Source: DASTCZ01 sp035308165 (GTDB lineage Bacteria; Acidobacteriota; Terriglobia; Acidiferrales; UBA7541). From it: DNA of 64,000 nt. Below the pieces are notes generated by a model. It had not been told where the DNA came from. It was given only the letters and a program-made list of their open reading frames with translations, and did no database searches. Position 1 is the stretch's first letter. Each line of letters begins with the position of its first letter. A program made the position numbers and the translations under genes. The stretch covers positions 7,906-71,905 of the forward strand of contig DATGHC010000047.1 in assembly GCA_035308165.1 (NCBI GenBank), read 5' to 3'. Positions 17,576-25,261 of the stretch are shown here, one piece after another.

Positions 17576-17976
17576 ATGCGGAAAAGGGCAGTCGCTTTCC
17601 CTGCCTGCGTCATGGGCAAAGGTTTCCAGATCGTCGGACAGCGTAAGGGGCGCGCAATGCGCTTAGCCCAGGAGATGAGCCAGACCTATCGTTCGGCATT
17701 CGCTGAGGTGCGCGCCATTGGCCTGTCGCATTCGGCGGGGGAAAAGCTCGCCCGGTTCGTCCTGGATTGGGCCGCCAGTCAAACGCCCGAGAAAGGGTCG
17801 AACAGGTACAGGCTAACTCTGCCACATGAGGAAATCGCCCAGATGATTGGGGCAACGCGTGAGTCGGTGACGAGGCTATTTGCCGATTTCAAAAAGAAAC
17901 AGGTCCTGCTTGTGAGAATTCCAATTTGGTACTTAAGGACAAGGCAGAGTTGGAACGGATGGTCACGGCATATTGA
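17576..17976 (+). pseudogene. Crp/Fnr-family regulator remnant: cNMP domain missing, C-terminal frameshift
   Basis: Only the C-terminal half of a Crp/Fnr regulator is present. From MRLAQEMSQTYRSAF (17657) it reads into the dimerisation helix (GLSHSAGEKLARFVLDW) and the winged helix (LTLPHEEIAQMIGATRESVTRLFADFKKK). The roughly 150-residue effector-binding barrel that should precede it is absent, and only about 120 bp separate this point from the divergent gene. After LLVR at 17917 the frame breaks: two bases (17918-17919) stand where a codon is expected. The correct ending (SNLVLKDKAELERMVTAY, stop 17974-17976) continues in the next frame, implying a one-base deletion. Without frame correction the frame runs to 18052 with an unrelated tail. 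It is probably inactive, although a DNA-binding-only product cannot be excluded. Confidence 0.75.
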
Positions 17977-18099
17977 TAAGGCTGTTTTCACAGTGTGCAC
18001 TTTTACACAGACGAATCATCAGGAATTCCATCAAATTCGTCAATTCCAGTAGTAAATTCTACCCACGAAATCGCAAGTGTGATGAGCCATACCCTGTCT

Positions 18100-18115
18100 T
18101 GTGATGATCGTCACT
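18100..18115. promoter_or_regulatory. CRP-like operator, site 3, in front of the decaheme cytochrome
   Basis: TGTGATGATCGTCACT matches TGTGA-N6-TCACA in 9 of 10 defined positions. It shares its GTGA-N6-TCAC core with sites 1 and 2. It ends 16 bp before ATG 18132. If that ATG is used, the site would sit near the start of transcription and act more like a repressor site; a downstream start would leave room for activation. Confidence 0.5.
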
Positions 18116-18131
18116 GAGTCCCTAGCTTGAG

Positions 18132-19169
18132 ATGTGGAAAATGACGTGCAAGGGGTGCAAGGTGCACATTCCGAAACCGAGAAGAGGATGGAAAGCGGGT
18201 CGCGGGACGAAGCAATTTTCATCTTGGATGGCGTTGATTACCCTCTGCTCGGCGCAGGCCTACTTCATTTTAGCTCGCCCGCATTCCGCTCAAGCAATGA
18301 CGTTGAGCCTTCAGGATTCCCAGGACAAGCCAAAGCCCGATTCGCAGGCGCCGGCCGCCTCGTCAGGATACGTGGGCATAGAAGCCTGTAAGACTTGTCA
18401 CGAAGATCTCTACGACAGCTACGAGAAATCACCGCACTTCAAGACCACACTGGATACGCGTAGAGGGCCGTCACACCAGGGCTGCGAAGGTTGTCATGGG
18501 CCGGGAGCGCAGCATGTCGATAATCCCGGTGATCCGACCAAGATATTTAGTTTCAAAACTGCCTCCGCCAAGGTGGTGAACGATCGTTGCATGTCCTGTC
18601 ACGAATCCGGCAAGGAGCAGATGAATTTCTCGCGATCCGTCCACAGCCACAACAATGTGAGCTGCTTGGATTGCCATTCCTCGCACCACGCCAAGGAAGC
18701 CGAGTTTCTGCTGGTTAAGGCGCAACCGGAGCTCTGCTACACCTGCCACTTACAGCAGAAGCCGCAATTTGCAATGCCCTTCCACCACCGCGTGAACGAG
18801 GGCCTGGTATCGTGCAGCGATTGTCATAACCCTCACGGAACTGTCTCGGACAAACAATTGCGGACCTCGGCGGCACAAGACGCTGTGTGCTTCAAGTGCC
18901 ACACTGAGAAGCGCGGGCCGTTCGTATTCGAACATGAGACAGTCAAAATTGAAGGGTGCCAATCGTGCCATACACCCCACGGATCCCCGAATCCTCACAT
19001 GCTGAAGGTCAGCAATGTGAATCTGTTGTGCCTGTCGTGCCATACGACTTCCTTCGCAAACGCACCGGGGGCGCCGTCATTCCATAATCAGGCTGCGCAA
19101 TATCAAGCCTGCACGCTTTGTCATTCGCAGATACACGGGTCAAATTTTGATAAGGACTTCTTCAAATAG
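18132..19169 (+). CDS. Periplasmic decaheme c-type cytochrome (MtrA/DmsE type)
   Basis: The 345-residue product contains exactly ten CxxCH haem sites, at residues 86, 118, 153, 178, 202, 228, 253, 276, 300 and 327. Size and haem number match MtrA/PioA/DmsE, the periplasmic cytochrome that plugs an outer-membrane barrel and wires electrons across it. A hydrophobic signal (about 31-55, ending near HSAQA) precedes a Ser/Pro/Ala linker. The start is uncertain: ATG 18132, ATG 18141 and ATG 18228 all keep the signal. A short CKGCK near the N-terminus is not a haem site. The next gene, an MtrB/PioB-like barrel, starts 11 bp after the stop, which strongly supports the conduit assignment. Confidence 0.9.
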   Translation: MWKMTCKGCKVHIPKPRRGWKAGRGTKQFSSWMALITLCSAQAYFILARPHSAQAMTLSLQDSQDKPKPDSQAPAASSGYVGIEACKTCHEDLYDSYEKSPHFKTTLDTRRGPSHQGCEGCHGPGAQHVDNPGDPTKIFSFKTASAKVVNDRCMSCHESGKEQMNFSRSVHSHNNVSCLDCHSSHHAKEAEFLLVKAQPELCYTCHLQQKPQFAMPFHHRVNEGLVSCSDCHNPHGTVSDKQLRTSAAQDAVCFKCHTEKRGPFVFEHETVKIEGCQSCHTPHGSPNPHMLKVSNVNLLCLSCHTTSFANAPGAPSFHNQAAQYQACTLCHSQIHGSNFDKDFFK

Positions 19170-19179
19170 AGGGACCCAT

Positions 19180-21762
19180 ATGATTTTCGGCAACTCGCGA
19201 AGAAGCAAAGGGAACAACGAGGTAGCGGCTGCGGCGGCACGAAGGGCTGGCGGCATGCAAAAAATAGTCGCCAGTGTGGCCGCATCGTTATGGATCACCT
19301 TGATGGGGTTGGGGATGGCCGGCCGTGCGAATGGTCAGGCGCCGGGCCAAACTCAGACACCGCCTCCTTCGACGACGCAGACCCAAGCCAACAATGAGTC
19401 AAGAGCGAAAATCTGGGGAGACTACGACGTTCAGCAATCGGCTGAAGTTGGTTACCGGGACAGCATGATTGGCGGGAACCTGAACAATTACAATACCTTT
19501 GAAAACCTGGCTACGGGATGGCGTCTTTTTGATTACACCGTGAGCATGCGTTCGATTGACCACAAGGGGTTGTTCTTCGACAACCTGACCTTCAGCAACT
19601 TTGGATATGGAGGCGATCCGAATGACGTATCGCGTCTGCGAGTCCAGAAGAACAAGATTTATGACTTTCGCGCATTGTTTCGCCGCGACAAGAACATCTG
19701 GAATTACAATCTGCTGGGTAATCCGCTGAATCCATCAAGTTCGAATCCCGCGATACCCGTAGTCAGTTCCCCTCAGGCGCTCGATTTGACTCGCAAAATG
19801 CAGGATTACGACCTGACCTTGCTTCCGGAATCTCGTGTCCGCTTCCGATTGGGGTTCACCCATAACATCAATAATGGGCCGGCAGCCGGAACGGTAGAGG
19901 GCGGGACTGAGCCGCTTTTGTCAGACAAGCTGATCTATACGAGCAATGCCTATCGCATGGGCGTGGATTACCGCGGTATTCCGCGAACCACACTTTCCTT
20001 TGACGAATTCTTGATCTACTCCAAAGTAGACACTTCGGCAAATCTGACAAGCTTTCCGTATCAACTGAGCAATGGGACTCCAGTGAATCTAGGTCTTCTG
20101 TTTAATACAGTGGGAAACACGCCCTGCGCGGCGCCAATTACAAACGCGGGGACGACACCGCCGATGGCGAACGCAAATTGCAACGGATATCTAGCGTATG
20201 GCCTGTTTCAGAATCCGAGATCCTCATTCCCTACTGAGCATTTCTCCTTTCAATCGGCGTATTTCAAGAATCTCTCCATGGTCGGGTCAGTGGGATATGC
20301 AAGTGGCAACGATACACTCACTGATTTGAGCGAAACCATTAATGCATGGACGAGCAGGACAGCGGCGCGTGGAAGCACGCTGGGAGGCCCAACGCAAGCG
20401 AAACGAGTCACCGTCAATGCGGATTGGTCGGGCGATTATCACATAACGGACAAGATGAGTATAAACGACGAATTTTCATACAACAATTGGCGGATTCCTT
20501 CCATGTGGGCCACTGTCGGCACTCAACTGTTCGCGACACCGCCTAGTGCACCGGGTCAGGCTGGATTGTTGCTCCCCATCTCGACGGTGACAACGGCGAC
20601 CTTTCCCACGGTCTGCCCAACAGCTCCTTACAATGGGCCCGGTTGCCCGCAACACACGTCCAGTTCACTTGCGGATGTCACCAACGAATTGGTCCAACAA
20701 TTCTTAGGGCAGAATATCAGGGAAAATACCATCGAGTTGCAATACGATTTCACGAGGAAAATTAGCGCCCGCATCGGGTATTTCTTCAGGGCTCGCACCA
20801 TCGCCGATTTTTCCTCAACGGCTGATGTTTCCGAGATCTACCTGCCCGGGGGTGCCTCGGGCAACGCGGGGAACGATTTCCTGGCGGCGCGCGCGGACTG
20901 CGCAAAAGTCGGAGGCGTCCTGCCCGCAGCTTGTTCGCTGAATGCGGCCACCGGGGCCATCACGGAAGTTGGGATCGATGCAGGCAGCGATGCCGCTCGC
21001 AATCTCACAGAAATCCACGAGCATGCGCTCTTGGTGGGAGTCTCTGCGCGGCCAACTTCACAGTTGCGCTTCAATGCCGATCTGTTGTTCGGTTCCAACG
21101 ACAATTCCTTCACGCGCATCAGCCCACGACAACTACAGAGCTATAAGGTCCACGGCACCTACACGCCCACGCCCTGGGCGAGCATTGATATGGCTGCTGA
21201 CATCCATGAGAATCGCGACAATGTTTCCATGGTGAATAATCTCGAGCATGGGCGCACCTTCAGCTTCGTTACCACTCTCTCGCCCAACGCCAGACTGTGG
21301 GTCGATTTCGGCTACCACTTCATGGATATTTTCATGCAAACGGAGATCTGCTTTGCGGATACGGGTTCGACGATCTTTACGGCGCCCTGTCCAGTCCCTG
21401 CTGCGACGGGTCCGTTGGGAACGCTCGCCCTTTATACCAGCAGGGATCACTATGCATATGGCGACGTGATGTGGAAGCCCTACAAGCGCGTGACTGCATT
21501 GTTGGGATACTCGGGCAGTATCGTCCGCGGAAACGCGACCATGCTGAACAAACTGCAACCCACGGGTCCTTTGGATTTCAATTACCTCAGGCCCTTTGTG
21601 AGCCTTGAGGTTCTGCTATACAAAGGGGTGAGCTATAAGACGGCCTGGAATTATTATGGATATAATGACCAGGGCGTCGCGAATCCGGCCGGCCTTGCGC
21701 CGCTTCCGTTGCAGGATTTCAACGGGAGTAATGTGACGTTTTCTTTGAAGTATTCTTTCTGA
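19180..21762 (+). CDS. MtrB/PioB-like outer-membrane beta-barrel
   Basis: An 860-residue protein with an N-terminal signal (hydrophobic part about 26-52, ending GRANGQ). A long series of alternating amphipathic strands and Gly/Asn-rich turns follows, ending with aromatic NVTFSLKYSF, the C-terminal Phe typical of outer-membrane barrels. Features such as GWRLFDYTVSMRSID, FDNLTFSNFGYGGDPND and the order after a decaheme cytochrome match the MtrB/PioB family, which forms a large pore around MtrA. Four pairs of cysteines lie in presumed loops (for example CPTAPYNGPGC and CAKVGGVLPAAC). The CxxC reported near the N-terminus of Shewanella MtrB is absent. ATG 19180 is preceded by GAGGG; a downstream ATG at 19255 would also leave a signal peptide. 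Confidence 0.82.
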   Translation: MIFGNSRRSKGNNEVAAAAARRAGGMQKIVASVAASLWITLMGLGMAGRANGQAPGQTQTPPPSTTQTQANNESRAKIWGDYDVQQSAEVGYRDSMIGGNLNNYNTFENLATGWRLFDYTVSMRSIDHKGLFFDNLTFSNFGYGGDPNDVSRLRVQKNKIYDFRALFRRDKNIWNYNLLGNPLNPSSSNPAIPVVSSPQALDLTRKMQDYDLTLLPESRVRFRLGFTHNINNGPAAGTVEGGTEPLLSDKLIYTSNAYRMGVDYRGIPRTTLSFDEFLIYSKVDTSANLTSFPYQLSNGTPVNLGLLFNTVGNTPCAAPITNAGTTPPMANANCNGYLAYGLFQNPRSSFPTEHFSFQSAYFKNLSMVGSVGYASGNDTLTDLSETINAWTSRTAARGSTLGGPTQAKRVTVNADWSGDYHITDKMSINDEFSYNNWRIPSMWATVGTQLFATPPSAPGQAGLLLPISTVTTATFPTVCPTAPYNGPGCPQHTSSSLADVTNELVQQFLGQNIRENTIELQYDFTRKISARIGYFFRARTIADFSSTADVSEIYLPGGASGNAGNDFLAARADCAKVGGVLPAACSLNAATGAITEVGIDAGSDAARNLTEIHEHALLVGVSARPTSQLRFNADLLFGSNDNSFTRISPRQLQSYKVHGTYTPTPWASIDMAADIHENRDNVSMVNNLEHGRTFSFVTTLSPNARLWVDFGYHFMDIFMQTEICFADTGSTIFTAPCPVPAATGPLGTLALYTSRDHYAYGDVMWKPYKRVTALLGYSGSIVRGNATMLNKLQPTGPLDFNYLRPFVSLEVLLYKGVSYKTAWNYYGYNDQGVANPAGLAPLPLQDFNGSNVTFSLKYSF

Positions 21763-21821
21763 TTTTATGGCAAAACAATACTAAATGAACAAAACTCTCA
21801 AAATCTTTCTGGAGACATGAA

Positions 21822-22160
21822 ATGAATGCGATGACGATTCGCCGGTTTGGCGCCCTGACTGTGGCATTCTGCGCAGCTATGCTTATCGCCCCTGCTTCTC
21901 GGGCCCAGGACGGCGCAAAGATTTTCGCCGATAAGAAATGCGCTTCGTGCCATGGCACCGATGGTCACGCCAATGTCCCGGCCGGGAAGGCACTCAAGAC
22001 GAGAGATTTCAGTTTGCCGGACGTGATGGCGGAAAGCGACTCGGATCTCGAAACAGTGATTGCCAAGGGCAAGAACAAGATGCCCGCGTACGAAAAGCAA
22101 TTGAAGGACGCTGAAATCAAGAGCCTGGTCACTTACGTGCGAAGCCTGGGGAAAAAGTAA
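21822..22160 (+). CDS. Small periplasmic class I cytochrome c (monoheme)
   Basis: A 112-residue secreted electron carrier. The signal peptide is about residues 1-28 (ending SRAQ). The haem site CASCH is at about 40-44, and a distal axial Met sits in KNKMPAYEKQLKDAEIKSLVTYVRSL, the usual C-terminal helix of cytochrome c6/c553-like proteins. ATG 21822 has GGAG about ten bases upstream. It lies 59 bp after the MtrB-like gene on the same strand and just before the NapC-like cytochrome, so a role as shuttle between the membrane-bound quinol-side cytochrome and the decaheme conduit is a reasonable inference. Confidence 0.88.
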   Translation: MNAMTIRRFGALTVAFCAAMLIAPASRAQDGAKIFADKKCASCHGTDGHANVPAGKALKTRDFSLPDVMAESDSDLETVIAKGKNKMPAYEKQLKDAEIKSLVTYVRSLGKK

Positions 22161-22240
22161 GAATTCTCCCCCTGTCTTGCCGGACTTTCCGGCGGGAATC
22201 TCGCAGTGCCAGGCGCAGAGCGCTTTCCAGGAGGTCTGCA

Positions 22241-22858
22241 ATTCTACCGGGGCCGACAGTTTTATTATTTGCCCTCATCTGCCTCAGTATCGTTCTGATT
22301 GGCATAATTCTGCTGCGCCCTTCAGTTACGGACACTCGAGGCGGAAAGATTCTGGCGTTTCTTGCGTTTTGCGTCCTGCCGATTTTTTGCGGCGCGTGGG
22401 GCGGCACCAACCACTTGGAGCGGTCCAAGCAAACAAGTTTCTGCCTTTCTTGCCATGTGATGGAACCCTGGGGAAGAAGCTTGTATGTGGATGACCCGGC
22501 CCATGTGGCGGCTGCACATTTTCAGAATCATCGTATTCCCGCGGATGAGGCTTGCTACACATGCCACACCAACTATGGAATGTACGGCGGTTTTACCGCC
22601 AAACTGAATGGCCTGCATCACGTGTACGTCCAATATTTTGGCAAGGCGATGCAGCCCATCCATCTCTACACGCCATACAACAATCGGGAATGTCTGCACT
22701 GCCATGAGGGAGCGAGGTCGTTCGCTAGCCCCACCCACCTCGCGATGATGGATCTGCTCAAGAGCAACGGGCTTTCCTGCATTTCCAGCGGCTGCCACGA
22801 CACGGTCCACAGTACAGCTACCCTGGACAAAATGAAATTCTGGAGCCCGGAACCATGA
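22241..22858 (+). CDS. NapC/NirT/CymA-like membrane-anchored tetrahaem cytochrome, apparent ATT start
   Basis: The frame has no ATG, GTG or TTG before Leu59 (TTG 22415). Starting there would remove both membrane helices and leave only six residues before the first haem motif. AGGAGG at 22229-22234 is followed by a six-base spacer and an in-frame ATT at 22241, giving 205 residues with two hydrophobic helices (about 5-26 and 36-54). Haem sites are CLSCHVM (68-74, the CxxCHxM form of the first haem in NapC/NrfH), CYTCH (105), CLHCH (151) and CISSGCH (180-186, a CX4CH site as in cytochrome c3). Family members oxidise menaquinol or ubiquinol at the inner membrane and pass electrons to periplasmic cytochromes. 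The stop overlaps the next ATG (ATGA). Confidence 0.75.
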   Translation: MLPGPTVLLFALICLSIVLIGIILLRPSVTDTRGGKILAFLAFCVLPIFCGAWGGTNHLERSKQTSFCLSCHVMEPWGRSLYVDDPAHVAAAHFQNHRIPADEACYTCHTNYGMYGGFTAKLNGLHHVYVQYFGKAMQPIHLYTPYNNRECLHCHEGARSFASPTHLAMMDLLKSNGLSCISSGCHDTVHSTATLDKMKFWSPEP

Positions 22859-23058
22859 GCGTTGGGAACCAAAGCTTTTCACGGGCTTTTCGCATTTCCG
22901 GCATACTGTTGATCTTGGGGTTGCTGGTGGAGGCGATTAGCCTTCGGTTCAATCACCCGCTTTCCTTCATGGGATTCATAATCCTAGGGGGTGGTTTATT
23001 GTTTTTCGGTGTTGCCTTCTATTTGTATTCCCTGGTGCAGATCACACCCCCTAAGTAA
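22855..23058 (+). CDS. Small two-helix membrane protein coupled to the NapC-like cytochrome
   Basis: A 67-residue protein with two hydrophobic segments (about residues 14-30 and 39-62) joined by a short loop (SLRFNHPLSF). It overlaps the cytochrome's stop by four bases (ATGA), so it is translationally coupled and likely expressed at a matching level. No known domain. A subunit or assembly role for the membrane cytochrome is inference from position only. Confidence 0.65.
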   Translation: MSVGNQSFSRAFRISGILLILGLLVEAISLRFNHPLSFMGFIILGGGLLFFGVAFYLYSLVQITPPK

Positions 23059-23168
23059 GACTGGGTCCGAATTCAGCTGAGAGAAGTTCCAACAGGCGGA
23101 AGTTGCAAGTGAGCCTCCGATTGGGGCAGACTGCCGTGCGCGTGCACCGTGGAATCACTGGAGCCGAC

Positions 23169-24152
23169 ATGGCCATAATAGATTTTCACAATCACTACTA
23201 TCCTCCGGCGTATCTCGACGCCCTTGAGCGCGGCCCCAGCACCGTGCGCATCACGCGCGATGCCTCCAACAATCCCGTGATCCATTATCCCGGTGATTAC
23301 AACGTGGCCGTGCCCGGCCATCGTGACATTGACTACCGCGAACAGGTGTTGCGCGAGGCGGGCGTGGATACGCAAGTGATCACTCTGACTACGCCCGGAA
23401 CGCACGTGGAAGAACCCGCTGTAGCCGTGCGTTTGGCGCAACTTGTTAATGATGCCTTCGCAAAAGTCGTGGCGGATAAAAAAGGGCGGTTCGCCGCGCT
23501 GGGCACTCTTCCCTTGAATGATCCCGCGTCCTCTGTCACCGAGTTGCGGCGCTGCGTGGAGCAGCTCCACTTCCCTGGGGCCATGCTATTCAGCAATGTA
23601 AATGGCACGCCGCTCTATGACGGCCGCTTCGCACGGCTTTACGAAGTGGCCAATGAACTCGAAGCCGTCCTCTATATCCACCCCACAAATCCCATCAGCG
23701 TCGAAGCGATGACCGATTTCTGGCTCATGCCTCTGGTGGGATTCCTGTTTGATACCACTCTTGCCGCGGCCGGTTTGGTTTTCAGCGGCATCATCGAAAA
23801 GTTTCCCGATATCCGCTGGGTCTTGGGCCATCTGGGCGGAGCGATTCCATATTTGGCGGAGCGGCTGGACCGCGGATACAGCGCCTTTGCGGAGTGCCGG
23901 GAGCACATTGTTCAGCCGCCGAGCAACTACCTGAAGAAGTTTTACTTTGACACAGTAAATTTTGATCCACACGCCATCGAGCTGGCCATCAATTTCGCCG
24001 GTCCCGATCACATCCTGGCCGGAAGCGATTATCCCCACCAAATCGGCAGCATTGAACAAATGTTGAAGAGCATCCGTGATTTGCGGGTGACTGAAGAAGT
24101 GAAGGCTCGCATTCTGGGTGGCAACGCCGTGCAACTCTTGCGATTGAAGTGA
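23169..24152 (+). CDS. Metal-dependent amidohydrolase of the ACMSD/amidohydrolase-2 family
   Basis: A 327-residue TIM-barrel hydrolase or decarboxylase. The metal-binding HNHYYP sits at residues 7-12 after MAIIDF. Later signatures are FPDIRWVLGHLGGAIPYLAERLDRGY (metal His in GHLGG) and the catalytic-Asp segment ILAGSDYPHQIG. The family includes aminocarboxymuconate-semialdehyde decarboxylase and related non-oxidative decarboxylases, so decarboxylation of an aromatic or unsaturated acid is as likely as hydrolysis. ATG 23169 has GGAG seven bases upstream, while an in-frame TTG at 23103 would add 22 unlikely residues. It ends 13 bp before the stop of the convergent MBL gene. Confidence 0.85.
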   Translation: MAIIDFHNHYYPPAYLDALERGPSTVRITRDASNNPVIHYPGDYNVAVPGHRDIDYREQVLREAGVDTQVITLTTPGTHVEEPAVAVRLAQLVNDAFAKVVADKKGRFAALGTLPLNDPASSVTELRRCVEQLHFPGAMLFSNVNGTPLYDGRFARLYEVANELEAVLYIHPTNPISVEAMTDFWLMPLVGFLFDTTLAAAGLVFSGIIEKFPDIRWVLGHLGGAIPYLAERLDRGYSAFAECREHIVQPPSNYLKKFYFDTVNFDPHAIELAINFAGPDHILAGSDYPHQIGSIEQMLKSIRDLRVTEEVKARILGGNAVQLLRLK

Positions 24153-24165
24153 TCATCAGGAAATT

Positions 24166-25113
24166 TCAACTTTGCGATGTAGCGCGCTTGCGCCAGTAAC
24201 GCTCCAATCCATACCAACTTAGGGTCGCGTTCGCGCCCTTGGTGTATCTCACCGCAGTTTCCGCGGGAAGCGCCCGGTGCATCTCCGCCTCCGATTCCTT
24301 GATGAATCGTGCGATTCGGGCTCCGTCGTCGGTTGTGGCCGCCATGATTTCCGCGGCGCGATCCGCCCAGCGATGCATGCCTTCCCGCGTTTGGTCCAGG
24401 TGCTCTTCGACGTTCTTGTAGGGGCCGAAATGGGTCAGGAAAATGCGCGCCGGCTTGCGACGGCTGATTTCTTCGAGACTTCGGTCCCAAACTTCGAGGT
24501 CAATATCCGGAGGAGGGGTGACCGGCGCTACCAGGCCATGTCCAGGAAGACGCAGCCCGGTTGTGTCTCCCACGAATGCGGTCCCAGTGGACAGATCAAG
24601 AAAAGTGACGTGATGACTGGCATGGCCTGGACTGTAGATCACCTCCACCTTGCGGCCCGCGACCTGCAATTGCTCTCCGCCTACCAGCACGGTCAAATTT
24701 TCTGCGGGAACAGCCAGGAATTCTCCGAACATCTGCTGCATGGCATCGCCGTATAGCCGTGTGGCGCTGGCCAGCAGCCTCTCGGGATTAACCATGTGTT
24801 TGGCGCCGATACCGTGGACATACACTTTCAGCCGGGGGTTTTCGCGAACCAGCGTGCCCGCCGCACCCGCGTGATCGAAATGAATGTGCGTCAGTAAGAT
24901 TGCTGAGAGATCCGCAACTTGAAGGCCGCGCTCGGCGAGCTTGGCGCGCAAAGTCGGCAAGCAAGACGTCGGACCGCTATCTACCAGCGCCAATTCGCCT
25001 CCGCCTTCCAGCAGACATGAAGCGATGGCCTCGGAATAGCCCAGGAAATTAAGGTCGAGGATGGATGCCTCGGGAAGGGAAGTATCCGGCGTTGGCTGTG
25101 GAGAAGGCGGCAT
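24166..25113 (-). CDS. MBL-fold metallo-hydrolase (glyoxalase II-like)
   Basis: A 315-residue metallo-beta-lactamase-fold hydrolase. The metal site is LLTHIHFDHAGAAG (HxHxDH, about residues 75-88), with further ligands in YSPGHASHHVTFLD (His) and FVGDTTGLR (Asp). A C-terminal helical region starts with LTHFGPYKNVEEHLDQTREGM, as seen in uncharacterised acidobacterial relatives. Substrate is not evident; thioester or lactone hydrolysis is common in this group. It is divergent from the carbamoylputrescine amidase gene. Confidence 0.87.
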   Translation of the reverse strand: MPPSPQPTPDTSLPEASILDLNFLGYSEAIASCLLEGGGELALVDSGPTSCLPTLRAKLAERGLQVADLSAILLTHIHFDHAGAAGTLVRENPRLKVYVHGIGAKHMVNPERLLASATRLYGDAMQQMFGEFLAVPAENLTVLVGGEQLQVAGRKVEVIYSPGHASHHVTFLDLSTGTAFVGDTTGLRLPGHGLVAPVTPPPDIDLEVWDRSLEEISRRKPARIFLTHFGPYKNVEEHLDQTREGMHRWADRAAEIMAATTDDGARIARFIKESEAEMHRALPAETAVRYTKGANATLSWYGLERYWRKRATSQS

Positions 25114-25261
25114 TTGGTTTCCGCTTGGAATGCTATCCTGCCGGAGGAATCATTTCAAATTACGGTATTTTCATTTGCAAAGCACGGATTGATGGTGGAA
25201 AATTCCGAGGCAAGAAGAAAGACCACAAATCATCGGAAATTCAGCGAAAGAAAACCAGCCA

